From Candidatus Zixiibacteriota bacterium (GTDB taxonomy: Bacteria > Zixibacteria > MSB-5A5 > DSPP01), in the NCBI GenBank assembly GCA_022614805.1, contig JAKEHY010000005.1, forward strand, positions 1 to 37,651: DNA of 37,651 nucleotides. Reading direction: 5' to 3'. Shown here in pieces: positions 1 through 6,246 of this stretch. Under the pieces are notes generated by a model. The model worked only from the letters and a program-made list of their open reading frames with translations, was not told where the DNA came from and searched no databases. Both the position numbers and the translations under genes were made by a program. The number at the start of each line of letters is the position of its first letter. Position 1 is the first letter of the stretch.

Positions 1-456
1 CGACAGGGGTTTACGATCCGAAAACCTTCATCCCCCACGCGGCGTTGCTGCGTCAGCCTTGCGGCCATTGCGCAATATTCCCTACTGCTGCCTCCCGTAG
101 GAGTCTGGGCCGTATCTCAGTCCCAGTGTGGCCGGACACCCTCTCAGGCCGGCTACCGATCGTAGGCTTGGTGGGCTTTTATCCCGCCAACTACCTAATC
201 GGGCGCGGGCTCATCTCTATGTGATAGCTTACAAGTAGAGGCCACCTTTGGTTTCCAATCGATGCCGACCGGAAACGTTATTCGGAATTAGACCCCCTTT
301 CGAGGGTTTATGCCAAACATAAAGGAAGATTACCCACGTGTTACGCACCCGTCTGCCACGGCACATCCAACCTTGCGGCCGGATATACCGTACGACTTGC
401 ATGTATGAGGCACGCCGCCAGCGTTCGTTCTGAGCCAGGATCAAACTCTCCAAATT
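1..456 (-). rRNA. rrs: 16S ribosomal RNA, 5' part (partial)
   Basis: The reverse strand carries the universal 16S 5' signature AGAGTTTGATCCTGGCTCAG (complement at 430-449). The conserved ACTCCTACGGGAGGCAGCAG block lies near position 87-106, so the window holds roughly the first 450 bases of the gene, through V1-V2 and into V3. The rest lies beyond the left edge. The mature 5' end is placed near 456 by alignment to the seven bases that precede AGAGTTTG in E. coli. Identity as 16S is certain. The phylum cannot be read reliably by eye; the gene would be the best taxonomic marker in the window. Confidence 0.98.
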
Positions 457-477
457 AGGTTGATTTCTAATTTAAGA

Positions 478-505
478 GCGATGATCCGTCTAAACGGACG
501 ATCGC
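478..505 (-). other. Hairpin in 16S leader just upstream of mature 5' end
   Basis: An imperfect inverted repeat (478-489 against 494-505, about 10 of 12 positions paired, 4-base loop) lies 22 bases upstream of the predicted 16S 5' end. It is probably a structured part of the rRNA precursor leader. A processing role is inference, because the 3' flank needed for a classical RNase III stem is outside the window. Confidence 0.35.
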
Positions 506-608
506 GTCTGTTGGAATTAAAAGAGCTCTCTCAAAGTAGGGCGCACCGAAGCACGCCTTTATTTTGAAGAGCCAGCACAATTTTAAAACAATGTGCGCGC
601 TATATAAT

Positions 609-620
609 TGTCAAAGAGCA
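609..620 (-). promoter_or_regulatory. rrn boxA antitermination element
   Basis: The reverse strand reads TGCTCTTTGACA, which differs by one base from the E. coli rrn boxA TGCTCTTTAACA. In known systems boxA RNA is bound by NusB-NusE and makes rRNA transcription resistant to Rho. Its position, about 150 bases upstream of 16S and downstream of the predicted promoters, matches rrn leaders. Its TTTGACA could be mistaken for a -35 element, but no -10 lies at the right spacing. Confidence 0.8.
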
Positions 621-632
621 TTCCGTCCCTTC

Positions 633-680
633 GAATCGTAGCCCGATTCGTAACCCGATTCGCAAGTCGATTCGTAGCCC
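633..680. repeat. Four tandem 12-bp repeats in the rrn leader
   Basis: Four consecutive 12-base units on the + strand: GAATCGTAGCCC, GATTCGTAACCC, GATTCGCAAGTC and GATTCGTAGCCC. They sit between the predicted rRNA promoters and boxA, so they would be transcribed as leader RNA. Divergence is 2 to 4 bases per unit. No function is known; they may be remnants of a dispersed GTAGCCC-type element (see the adjacent hairpins). Confidence 0.6.
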
Positions 681-732
681 GGACTTCAGTCCAGGTCTAT
701 CCCTTCCTCGGTAGCCTCGACTTCAGTCGAGG
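681..732. repeat. Two TTCA-loop hairpins (dispersed-repeat-like)
   Basis: GGAC-TTCA-GTCC (681-692) and CCTCGAC-TTCA-GTCGAGG (715-732) are perfect palindromes with the same TTCA loop. Each is preceded by GTAGCC. The shared design suggests copies of one small palindromic element inserted in the rRNA leader. The second has a 7-bp GC-rich stem and should fold stably in RNA. Confidence 0.55.
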
Positions 733-803
733 TTCCCTCCGGGAAATCGGGACGGTTCATCCAAGCAGTCGCCAAGATAGATGGGATGCCAAATCCCGTT
801 AAG

Positions 804-832
804 GACTTAAGACACCCCTCCCTACCTGTCAA
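804..832 (-). promoter_or_regulatory. Possible second rrn promoter
   Basis: On the reverse strand a perfect -35 TTGACA (827-832) is followed after 16 to 17 bases by TTAAGT or TAAGTC. The -10 is poor, but the element is in tandem with the stronger promoter just upstream, the usual arrangement for rRNA operons. Confidence 0.4.
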
Positions 833-846
833 CCGCAGGGGTAGGG

Positions 847-875
847 ATTTTAATACCTATCCTCGTATCTGTCAA
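847..875 (-). promoter_or_regulatory. Main rrn promoter (sigma70-type)
   Basis: The reverse strand shows TTGACA (870-875), a 17-base spacer and TAAAAT (847-852), almost the full sigma70 consensus. Start of transcription would be near 840, giving a 16S leader of about 385 bases that contains the tandem repeats, hairpins and boxA. No other gene lies between this promoter and 16S. Confidence 0.8.
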
Positions 876-900
876 GCCCAAAATGCCTAATTTTTACCTA

Positions 901-940
901 TCCCCCCTTCCCGCATCGGGAAGGGGCCGGGGGTTAGGTT
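901..940. repeat. Dispersed hairpin element (copy 1)
   Basis: A palindrome of the form CCCCTTCCCG-n-CGGGAAGGGG followed by GGGGGTTAGGTT. A near-identical element lies at 35634-35674, 35 kb away. The two copies share stem, loop position and the GGGGGTTAGGTT tail, so they belong to one dispersed family. Here it sits between the rrn promoter and the end of the metalloprotease operon. It has no T-run, so it is not an obvious intrinsic terminator. Apart from this element, bases 941-1117 hold nothing I can identify. Confidence 0.65.
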
Positions 941-1117
941 GTTTTCCGCAGGGGCAACCCCCGTGGCTGCGCGGTAGGGCAGTTCACGAATTGCCCCCCA
1001 CTTCACCACATACTTCAACTAATACCGGGGACATTTTTTTGCTCAAAGCAAGCCCAAATCTTGTCAGCAAGACTAAAAGCCAAAAAGGATTCCTTACTTT
1101 GAATGCTCAATGTTAGT

Positions 1118-2899
1118 TTACGGGTTTGCAGGTTGGGCAGGCACGAATGTCCCTCTTTGCACATTAGCCCCTGTGCCCGCAAAGGGCGGAGTAATACCCT
1201 GAAGAGTATGAAGCAGATTTGGCTGGCTCATGCCGCCGTCTTCCCTATGTCTTACGAAGAATCTCCTGTTTCTCTCACTCCAATCGACGGTTCTAATCTC
1301 ATTGGAAGCCCATGTTTTGTTTCTAAGGAAACTATCATCAAAATTTGGCTGGACAGCGAACGCTTTCTGCCAAATTACCTTTGCCTGGTTGGAAAATTTC
1401 ATATCCAAACCGAAAGTCTCACTTTCTACGCTGCTGGACATGATAGTTAGAACAGGGCTTCCATCAGCTTCGCTATATGGCCCGCTGTTTAGTATTATCA
1501 TCTCGTGCATCAATCCAAGACTATGTCCTATTTCATGCGCTATGACAATGGCCGCCTTTGTTGCCACGGCCTCAAGAAGTTCAATCAGTGCCTGAACGGA
1601 AGGGAATGACCTTTCCCGACTCTCGGCGTCGTGAGTTATTTTCCCCTTGAAAAAGCTGGTCCTGATCTTGATTGGTTTTTCAAGTTTCTTGTTTCCCGAC
1701 CCAATCGGAATTGGGCACGGCAGCATATACTCCCGACCACCCTGGATTGCATTAAATTCTGCGTTCGGTAGCTCCGACTCACCCACTGGAACTATGAGAT
1801 TATCAAGTGTAATAAAGAAATTCCAAAAGGAAGTTTCAAAAAGATTTCGTTGACTTATGAGTCTCCAACGACGATGTCGCCCCGTATCTCGCGTGAATTT
1901 TTGCTTAAAAGCATTAGCCAGTGGTGTTGCAACCGGTTCATCTTCCCACCCTACGGCCCCCTCCGAAAACCCTCCATTGCTGAAAATTCCAAGGAGAACT
2001 TGTTTTAATTTATTCCTTATGCTTGTACGAACCTGGGTGCGTCTTCCTGCTAAACCGGTTCCCGTAACATTTGGTGTTACTCTTTGCCCCAAAAACTGCG
2101 CATCTGGAATCATATCCTCAAGCAAGTCATTCATTAGAACAATCTTCAAACTTCCTGGAACATATGGCTGAAAGGATAGATGATGATCTGCGGGACCGAA
2201 AGGAGGTGATAATTTCACCGGAATGAATTGAGCGGGAGGCGGGTCGGGGAAAGGAGGCCCGCTGGTGTTTCGAAATGCTCCCTGAACAAGATATTCCTCG
2301 TGATGCAGTATTAAATTGCCAATCACGTTCCCGGTGTATCTCATATTGCCGCCGCCTTCTGGGCGCGTCGTAGTTTCCACTTCGTGCCGGCGACGCACAC
2401 GCAGGTTTAGAACAGCTACTTGAGTAACCGTAGGATTTTGCCGGTCGATTTCAGCCACGGCCTTAAATTCCATGAATTGTGCTTCCCTACGGGTGTCCAC
2501 CAGAAAGGGAAGGTTTAGCCGGAATTCTCGATTGAGAAACGTCAATACAAGAGCGTCCACACCGAGAACACACTCCGGGTCGAAGCCGCTTACTTCTCCT
2601 GCATGGGGGTTTTCAGGTGCAGGTCCGAGTACAAGTTCAAAGGTTATACGCCTTTGCTCGGGCTCACTTGGGTTGCGATGAAAAGTTCCGTGAAAGGTGG
2701 CGACCAGCCGATCTTGGGAAACCTCGGCCTCTCCTCTGTGACCGGCTCCAGTCCCGCTGACTTCAAAAATTTGGATCCGCCCGGGGGTCGGGGTTGTCAG
2801 AGTAGGATCGTCTCCGCCGAGTTCTAATCCAATATTGACCCGATTACTGGTGGACCCTACGGGCGAGTTGTTGGGTTTCCACCAGAATCTTATAGGCAT
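1118..2899 (-). CDS. Predicted metzincin-type zinc metalloprotease, 593 aa
   Basis: The sequence contains HEIGHSLGLMH at residues 455-465, an exact HExxHxxGxxH zinc-binding and catalytic motif (His455, Glu456, His459, His465). A plausible Met-turn follows in LTIMSSS (Met487). This identifies a metzincin-clan peptidase by established motif knowledge. The 450 residues before the motif match no family I recognise; they look beta-rich, with acidic and proline-rich stretches. No signal peptide or membrane segment is visible. The start at 2899 has GGGGA about 8 bases upstream. It is the last gene of a three-gene operon, 15 bases behind the LysM/OmpA gene. Base composition near its 3' end is AT-richer than the dcw genes (1261-1320 is 43% GC), hinting at different ancestry. 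The substrate is unknown. The protease call is firm; any effector role is inference. Confidence 0.8.
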   Translation of the reverse strand: MPIRFWWKPNNSPVGSTSNRVNIGLELGGDDPTLTTPTPGRIQIFEVSGTGAGHRGEAEVSQDRLVATFHGTFHRNPSEPEQRRITFELVLGPAPENPHAGEVSGFDPECVLGVDALVLTFLNREFRLNLPFLVDTRREAQFMEFKAVAEIDRQNPTVTQVAVLNLRVRRRHEVETTTRPEGGGNMRYTGNVIGNLILHHEEYLVQGAFRNTSGPPFPDPPPAQFIPVKLSPPFGPADHHLSFQPYVPGSLKIVLMNDLLEDMIPDAQFLGQRVTPNVTGTGLAGRRTQVRTSIRNKLKQVLLGIFSNGGFSEGAVGWEDEPVATPLANAFKQKFTRDTGRHRRWRLISQRNLFETSFWNFFITLDNLIVPVGESELPNAEFNAIQGGREYMLPCPIPIGSGNKKLEKPIKIRTSFFKGKITHDAESRERSFPSVQALIELLEAVATKAAIVIAHEIGHSLGLMHEMIILNSGPYSEADGSPVLTIMSSSVESETFGLDMKFSNQAKVIWQKAFAVQPNFDDSFLRNKTWASNEIRTVDWSERNRRFFVRHREDGGMSQPNLLHTLQGITPPFAGTGANVQRGTFVPAQPANP

Positions 2900-2914
2900 G
2901 CTCTTTTCCCCGTT

Positions 2915-4246
2915 TTAGAAGTGGTCCCTCATCCGAAGGAACCAGGGGGTCCCGGTGTAGTTTTCTTTTTCTGACATATAGTAAACCTCAACGATCTCAC
3001 TTTTTCCACCACAGTCCACTTCGTAATAATCATCGGGCAGGTTTTCATGCCGTAAAACTCCCTGTTCGTCGGTAACGCCACTGATTCTGACGGGGCTGCT
3101 CAAACCGCGGAGCATATACTTGGTATTAGCCAATACTTTCTCCATACTATCATTGAACAGCTTGATAAAGACAAAGCAGATTGGATTACCGATTTCACAC
3201 GGACACTCCCTTGCCACGCTGTCATAAAAACTGCACTTGAAAGTTTCTTTAAATCGCGGTGAGAGTTGAACCATTTGCTTTTTGCAGGGGCCGATGTCGC
3301 CAAGTTTACAAGGCAGTGTCGGCAGGCGGTCGGGGTGGAACAAATAAAACACCACCCGCCGGTTGGGCTCGTGGGCGGTCTCGACGTTGTCGACCGGATT
3401 GAACTCCCCGCACCCCATAAACTTCGGTTCCATAAACTGGTCGGGGGTCAGCTGAACGTCGTGCTTGCTGGTCATATATTCGCGGAACATCGTCTTGCGG
3501 GTCTGCGAACCGACGATGCCATCGACGGCCAGCCCTCGGTCTTGCTGGTAGCGGCGCACGGCTGCCTTTAACGAGGCGGTTGAACTTCCGGGGTCGTATG
3601 GCCCGCCAAAATCCAACAGAATCTGGCGAATCACATCCATCCCCCAGTCCTCTTCATTATAAAGTTCTTCCCAGGTGTCGGCGTCATTGGTGATGAAAGC
3701 CAGGGTGCTTCTGGCCCGCCGTTCGGAAAGCTCTTTGTTGTACTGTTCGCTCCCCACCTTGTCCGTGTGCCCGAAAATCATAACCTTTGCATTCGGATGC
3801 TTGGCAACCGCTTCTTCCAACTTTTTCAGGTGGTCAACGACAGAGGGACGAATGAATGATTTGTCGAACTCGAAGGTGACCCCCGGGATCTCGCAGCATT
3901 CCAGAAACTGGGGAGCCGGAGAGGGTTTCTTGCGAACCCGCAGGGTGTGGGTCCGCTCGGTCGCCAGTCCCGGTTTTGCAAAGCGTACCGGAATCAGAAG
4001 CTTCTCCTGTGGTTGGTCCTCGGTGGAGATGATAAAATTTTTGGTGCCATCCCGCTTGCGGCACCCCAGTTTATCCCGCAGGCATTCGTTGACCGCCTTC
4101 TCCTCGTCCGTGCCCCAGTTGAATTTGGCCAGCTCCTGCCAGGTTATCGGATTGCCGGCGGCCCGCTCCCGCTCGGCAATCGATTGCAAACTGTCCCCCT
4201 CCTTGGGCTCGTACTTTTTGGCTTTGTCCCGCTTCTCAAAACCCAT
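2915..4246 (-). CDS. LysM / OmpA-like / peptidoglycan-binding multidomain protein, 443 aa
   Basis: Residues about 13-86 look like a LysM-type module, from EGDSLQSIAERERAAG to KLLIPVRF. An OmpA-like peptidoglycan-binding core begins at 122 and includes FGHTDKVGSEQYNKELSERR (159-178). Its C-terminal strand resumes only at 278-303 (GCGEFNP...NRRVVFYLF). Between them, at about 205-255, lies a PG_binding_1-like unit (AVRRYQQDRGLAVDGIVGSQ), so that domain appears nested inside the OmpA fold. Residues 313-357 hold six cysteines. The C-terminal 80 residues form an Ig-like or carboxypeptidase-regulatory-like module (GVTDEQGVLRHENLPDDYY). There is no signal peptide or lipobox, which is unusual for an OmpA-like protein. 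The start is supported by AGGGA 6 bases upstream. It lies 8 bases behind the 194-aa gene, which has a similar terminal module. Confidence 0.75.
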   Translation of the reverse strand: MGFEKRDKAKKYEPKEGDSLQSIAERERAAGNPITWQELAKFNWGTDEEKAVNECLRDKLGCRKRDGTKNFIISTEDQPQEKLLIPVRFAKPGLATERTHTLRVRKKPSPAPQFLECCEIPGVTFEFDKSFIRPSVVDHLKKLEEAVAKHPNAKVMIFGHTDKVGSEQYNKELSERRARSTLAFITNDADTWEELYNEEDWGMDVIRQILLDFGGPYDPGSSTASLKAAVRRYQQDRGLAVDGIVGSQTRKTMFREYMTSKHDVQLTPDQFMEPKFMGCGEFNPVDNVETAHEPNRRVVFYLFHPDRLPTLPCKLGDIGPCKKQMVQLSPRFKETFKCSFYDSVARECPCEIGNPICFVFIKLFNDSMEKVLANTKYMLRGLSSPVRISGVTDEQGVLRHENLPDDYYEVDCGGKSEIVEVYYMSEKENYTGTPWFLRMRDHF

Positions 4247-4254
4247 TGGAGTCC

Positions 4255-4839
4255 CTATTCAACTCGAACAACCTCGAAGGCGTCCGGGTCCTCCATTTTT
4301 TGCAGCTCGCAGCTCCCGGGAGGGAGGTCCCGGATTTCCACCGTCCCGCCGGCGTTCGTGCGGAAGTCCTTGACCGTCCCGTCCGGCAATTTGAGGGTGA
4401 GCACCACCCCTTCCACCGGCTGGCCGCTCTCGTCGTCCACAATCAGAAACTTGACCCACTTGGACTCCTTGACTCGGGTAGGAGGGGGAGGCGCTTCCTC
4501 AATCACAGCCGCTTCCCTCTTGGACGAGGCGGCCGCAGCTTCCTCCTTCACAGCCGGGGTTTCCCGGCGGGGCAGGATATGTATCTCTCCTCCTGCAACC
4601 CGCCATATTAATTGCTGAATAACCTCCCGGTCTTCCAGTTGAGAAATATTTCCGGAAGAAACCCTTTCTGCCAGAATCTGCCGCAGGGTCGCCATACTCA
4701 AAGGGTCCCCCAAAAAGTTGGAAAGAAAGTGGGTAACCGAAAGCTCGTCTCGAAACTCCCCGGTCGTATCCGAAAAACGGCTCTCCCACCAGTCCAGAAT
4801 TTCAAATTCTCGCAGGTTCCTTCTGAAAACTCTTCCCAC
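4255..4839 (-). CDS. Hypothetical protein with C-terminal Ig/carboxypeptidase-regulatory-like module, 194 aa
   Basis: Residues 1-91 form a helical region of unknown family. Residues 92-122 are an Ala/Glu/Pro-rich linker. Residues about 129-180 contain FLIVDDESGQPVEGVVLTLK and a GT(V)xxxxLPPG pattern typical of small beta-sandwich modules (CarboxypepD_reg-like). A comparable module ends the next protein in the operon. The start is GTG at 4839 with GAGG 5 bases upstream; it is the first gene after a predicted promoter. No signal peptide or membrane helix is visible. I do not recognise the N-terminal domain. Proteins with such modules often occur beside secretion or injection systems, but nothing in this sequence proves that here. 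Confidence 0.7.
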   Translation of the reverse strand: MGRVFRRNLREFEILDWWESRFSDTTGEFRDELSVTHFLSNFLGDPLSMATLRQILAERVSSGNISQLEDREVIQQLIWRVAGGEIHILPRRETPAVKEEAAAASSKREAAVIEEAPPPPTRVKESKWVKFLIVDDESGQPVEGVVLTLKLPDGTVKDFRTNAGGTVEIRDLPPGSCELQKMEDPDAFEVVRVE

Positions 4840-4874
4840 AAAAACCTCGCTTTTCCGTTTTAGTGTTGCAGTTT

Positions 4875-4904
4875 AAGGTAAGAATTTTCGCCTTCGGCTG
4901 TCAA
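4875..4904 (-). promoter_or_regulatory. Candidate promoter of the metalloprotease/OmpA operon
   Basis: On the reverse strand TTGACA (4899-4904) is separated by 18 bases from TACCTT (4875-4880). The start of transcription would be near 4868, about 30 bases upstream of the GTG start of the 194-aa gene. The -35 is perfect; the -10 resembles the TAnnTT core of Bacteroidetes-type promoters more than TATAAT. The same TACCTT occurs ahead of the 47-codon ORF. Confidence 0.5.
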
Positions 4905-5423
4905 CCCGAAATTTCAACCGAATAGCCCCAAATCGGACCAAACACCGCAGGGGTTGTTTTTGTAGGGGCCGGTCTTGCTTGCCCCGAGCGTAGTCGAGGA
5001 GTGCCTGCCCGTTTTTTTTGTCCCCCTTACCAAGGGGGACGAGGCCCGCAGGGCCGGAGGGGGGGTTACAAATTCACCCCCACTTCGGTAAGTTTTCACT
5101 TCCGCTTTTACCTATTTTGCCTATTCAGGAACCCTTTGAAAAATGCCCGGCGCAAGTTCCTGCTATAGAAGAAATTCAAGCCGATGACAAAAAAATAATT
5201 GGTCACCTTTCACAATTCACTCCTGGACATTGGGTTTAAGGATGTGTATTAAATTGCACTTTCACCTAAAATCGCAAGCATTTTCCAACAGTTTCTGTTT
5301 CGCGATTTTTCAAAAAAAACTACAATTTCCCCACTCTTTTCCCACCGTTTTCGCTAAACCAGACCGCCCAAACTTCCAAATTCACAACTCTTTCCCCGCC
5401 ATTTTTGACAAAATTACTACCTT
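4905..5423. other. Intergenic region, repeat remnants then AT-rich DNA
   Basis: No convincing gene. 4961-4985 contains GTAGGGGCCGGTC...TTGCCCC, a degenerate member of the CCCCTAC palindrome family, followed by CCCCGAGCGTAGTCGAGG. A T8 run (5012-5019) precedes a GC-rich compound palindrome (5021-5066). From about 5100 to 5423 the sequence turns AT-rich, clearly unlike the neighbouring genes, and has only short open frames on either strand. Confidence 0.5.
5021..5066. repeat. Compound palindromic element
   Basis: TCCCCCTT-ACC-AAGGGGGA is directly followed by GAGGCCCGCAGGGCCGGAGG, containing GGCCC-GCA-GGGCC. Two adjoining GC palindromes with purine/pyrimidine-rich arms are typical of dispersed intergenic repeats. 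A T8 run lies on its left side, which is the wrong side for a terminator on either strand. Confidence 0.5.
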
Positions 5424-5567
5424 TTACCGGTTCCTCCGTTTCAGTCTTTTCTTGGATGGCTTCACCCCGCTCCCCTTCGATTTACGCGCCTCCCTATCCC
5501 GGTGTTTCTCTTCCGCCTGTATTATCGCAACGAATTCATCCGCCGTCATCTCGGTAAACTTTTTCAT
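5424..5567 (-). CDS. Small basic protein, 47 aa, unknown function
   Basis: An open frame of 47 codons starts at ATG 5567 and ends with TAA at 5424. It has an excellent ribosome binding site, AGGAG 6 bases before the ATG. The first half (MKKFTEMTADEFVAIIQAEE) is acidic and probably helical. The second half is strongly basic, ending KKRLKRRNR, so the product could bind nucleic acid or rRNA. A possible promoter (TTGCTG, 17 bases, TACCTT) lies 56-84 bases upstream. It stands alone, divergent from rpmB. I do not recognise the family. The combination of strong Shine-Dalgarno, promoter-like sequence and charge pattern supports a real gene, but no homology was checked. Confidence 0.55.
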   Translation of the reverse strand: MKKFTEMTADEFVAIIQAEEKHRDREARKSKGSGVKPSKKRLKRRNR

Positions 5568-5622
5568 TCCTTTCTCCTTTTTTTGAACCCAATCGCAAAT
5601 CCGCTTTTATATCCGTTCCGCC

Positions 5623-5651
5623 AAGGTAGCTTCTTTTCAATCCGTCAGCAA
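5623..5651 (-). promoter_or_regulatory. Candidate promoter of the 47-codon ORF
   Basis: The reverse strand has TTGCTG (5646-5651), 17 bases, TACCTT (5623-5628), putting the transcript start about 50 bases upstream of the ATG at 5567. The -35 is weak. The TACCTT hexamer is shared with the promoter at 4875-4904, which raises its credibility. Confidence 0.35.
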
Positions 5652-5680
5652 GCCCGGAGGGGTTTTTTCCACGAAATCAG

Positions 5681-5762
5681 GGTTGAATGTATTCAACCTC
5701 TACAAAACAAAATTGCAGGGGTTCAATCCTTCGGCTACGCACAGGACAAGTATATTGAACCC
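5681..5762. repeat. Pair of palindromic repeats with (C)CTAC / GCAGGGG ends
   Basis: GGTTGAAT-GT-ATTCAACC (5681-5698) is followed by TCTAC. Then GGGGTTCAAT (5718-5727) pairs with ATTGAACCC (5754-5762) around a loop containing CCTTCGGCTACGCACAGGAC. The two palindromes have related arms in opposite orientation. They resemble the cluster at 35538-35625, where GGTTTGATTAATCAAACC is followed by CCCTAC. They lie between the 47-codon ORF and the rpmB promoter. Confidence 0.6.
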
Positions 5763-5772
5763 AAACCCCCTC

Positions 5773-5800
5773 TTGCCTTTCCCCAAAAAATCATTAAATT
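5773..5800 (+). promoter_or_regulatory. Candidate rpmB promoter
   Basis: TTGCCT (5773-5778), a 16-base spacer and TAAATT (5795-5800) lie 25 bases before the rpmB ATG. The transcript would start near 5807, leaving a short leader that contains the ribosome binding site AGAGGA. Confidence 0.5.
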
Positions 5801-5824
5801 AGCGCTCTCTTTGAGAGGAAAATT

Positions 5825-6040
5825 ATGAAAGTATGTGACATTTGCGGAAAAGGCGCCCAGAACGGAAACACAGTCAGCCACGCGAACAACAAATCGCGCC
5901 GGCGCTTTTTCCCCAATTTGCACCCGGTGCGCGCCAATGTCAACGGGCGGCATCTGCGACTCAAGGTTTGCAGCTCCTGCTTGAAAGCCGGCAAGGTGTT
6001 GAAAGTCACCCGCCGCCCCAAAGTTACCGCCGAAGCGTAG
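5825..6040 (+). CDS. rpmB: 50S ribosomal protein L28
   Basis: The 71-residue product has the L28 pattern [10 protein letters not shown]...[14 protein letters not shown], with the conserved internal K/R-rich motif and [10 protein letters not shown]. Four cysteines (4, 7, 49, 52) form two CxxC pairs, so this is the zinc-binding form of L28. The start has AGAGGA 5 bases upstream. It is the only recognised plus-strand protein gene in the window, monocistronic and convergent with ftsZ. The family call is firm. Confidence 0.96.
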   Translation: MKVCDICGKGAQNGNTVSHANNKSRRRFFPNLHPVRANVNGRHLRLKVCSSCLKAGKVLKVTRRPKVTAEA

Positions 6041-6060
6041 CTTTTTGACCCCGCCCTTAA

Positions 6061-6087
6061 TCCCTCCCCTCCAAGGGAGGGAATTTT
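6061..6087 (+). terminator. Possible rpmB terminator
   Basis: A perfect 8-bp stem, TCCCTCCC (6061-6068) with GGGAGGGA (6075-6082), followed by ATTTT, starts 20 bases after the rpmB stop. The T-tract is short. The sequence also resembles dispersed GC-rich palindromes in this genome, so termination is plausible rather than certain. Between here and ftsZ lie a further imperfect palindrome (about 6112-6136) and an 8-bp hairpin (6155-6181, GCACCGAA with TTCGGTGC). Confidence 0.4.
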
Positions 6088-6154
6088 GGTTTCGTCCTCT
6101 GTTTTTCCTTTCCCCCTCTCCGCTGGAAGGGGAGGGACAAAGGATGGGGTATGT

Positions 6155-6181
6155 GCACCGAATACAAAAACCATTCGGTGC
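6155..6181. repeat. Hairpin between rpmB and ftsZ
   Basis: GCACCGAA (6155-6162) pairs with TTCGGTGC (6174-6181) around an 11-base loop. It lies 65 bases downstream of the ftsZ stop and could mark the end of the dcw transcript, but there is no T-run on the ftsZ strand. The following 6200-6246 has short direct repeats of the type CTACG. Confidence 0.4.
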
Positions 6182-6246
6182 CACCGACATTGAATCTTTC
6201 GGTGTTCCGAGCTGCGACCTACGCTCTACGTCCTACGACCTGCGTC

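Noticed and set aside
229-453. 74-codon frame inside 16S rRNA
   Set aside because: It lies wholly within the rRNA gene.
601-616. TTTGACA with TATAT as a third rrn promoter
   Set aside because: It is the boxA element; no -10 lies at a 16-18 base spacing.
883-1116. Plus-strand 77-codon frame over the hairpin element
   Set aside because: It is formed largely by the palindromic repeat and lacks a ribosome binding site.
5012-5040. T8 run next to a strong hairpin, resembling a terminator
   Set aside because: The T-run precedes the stem on the plus strand and becomes an A-run after it on the minus strand, the wrong order for both.
5230-5586. Plus-strand 118-codon frame
   Set aside because: It is AT-rich, Phe/Ser-rich and without motif. 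It overlaps the better-supported 47-codon gene on the other strand.
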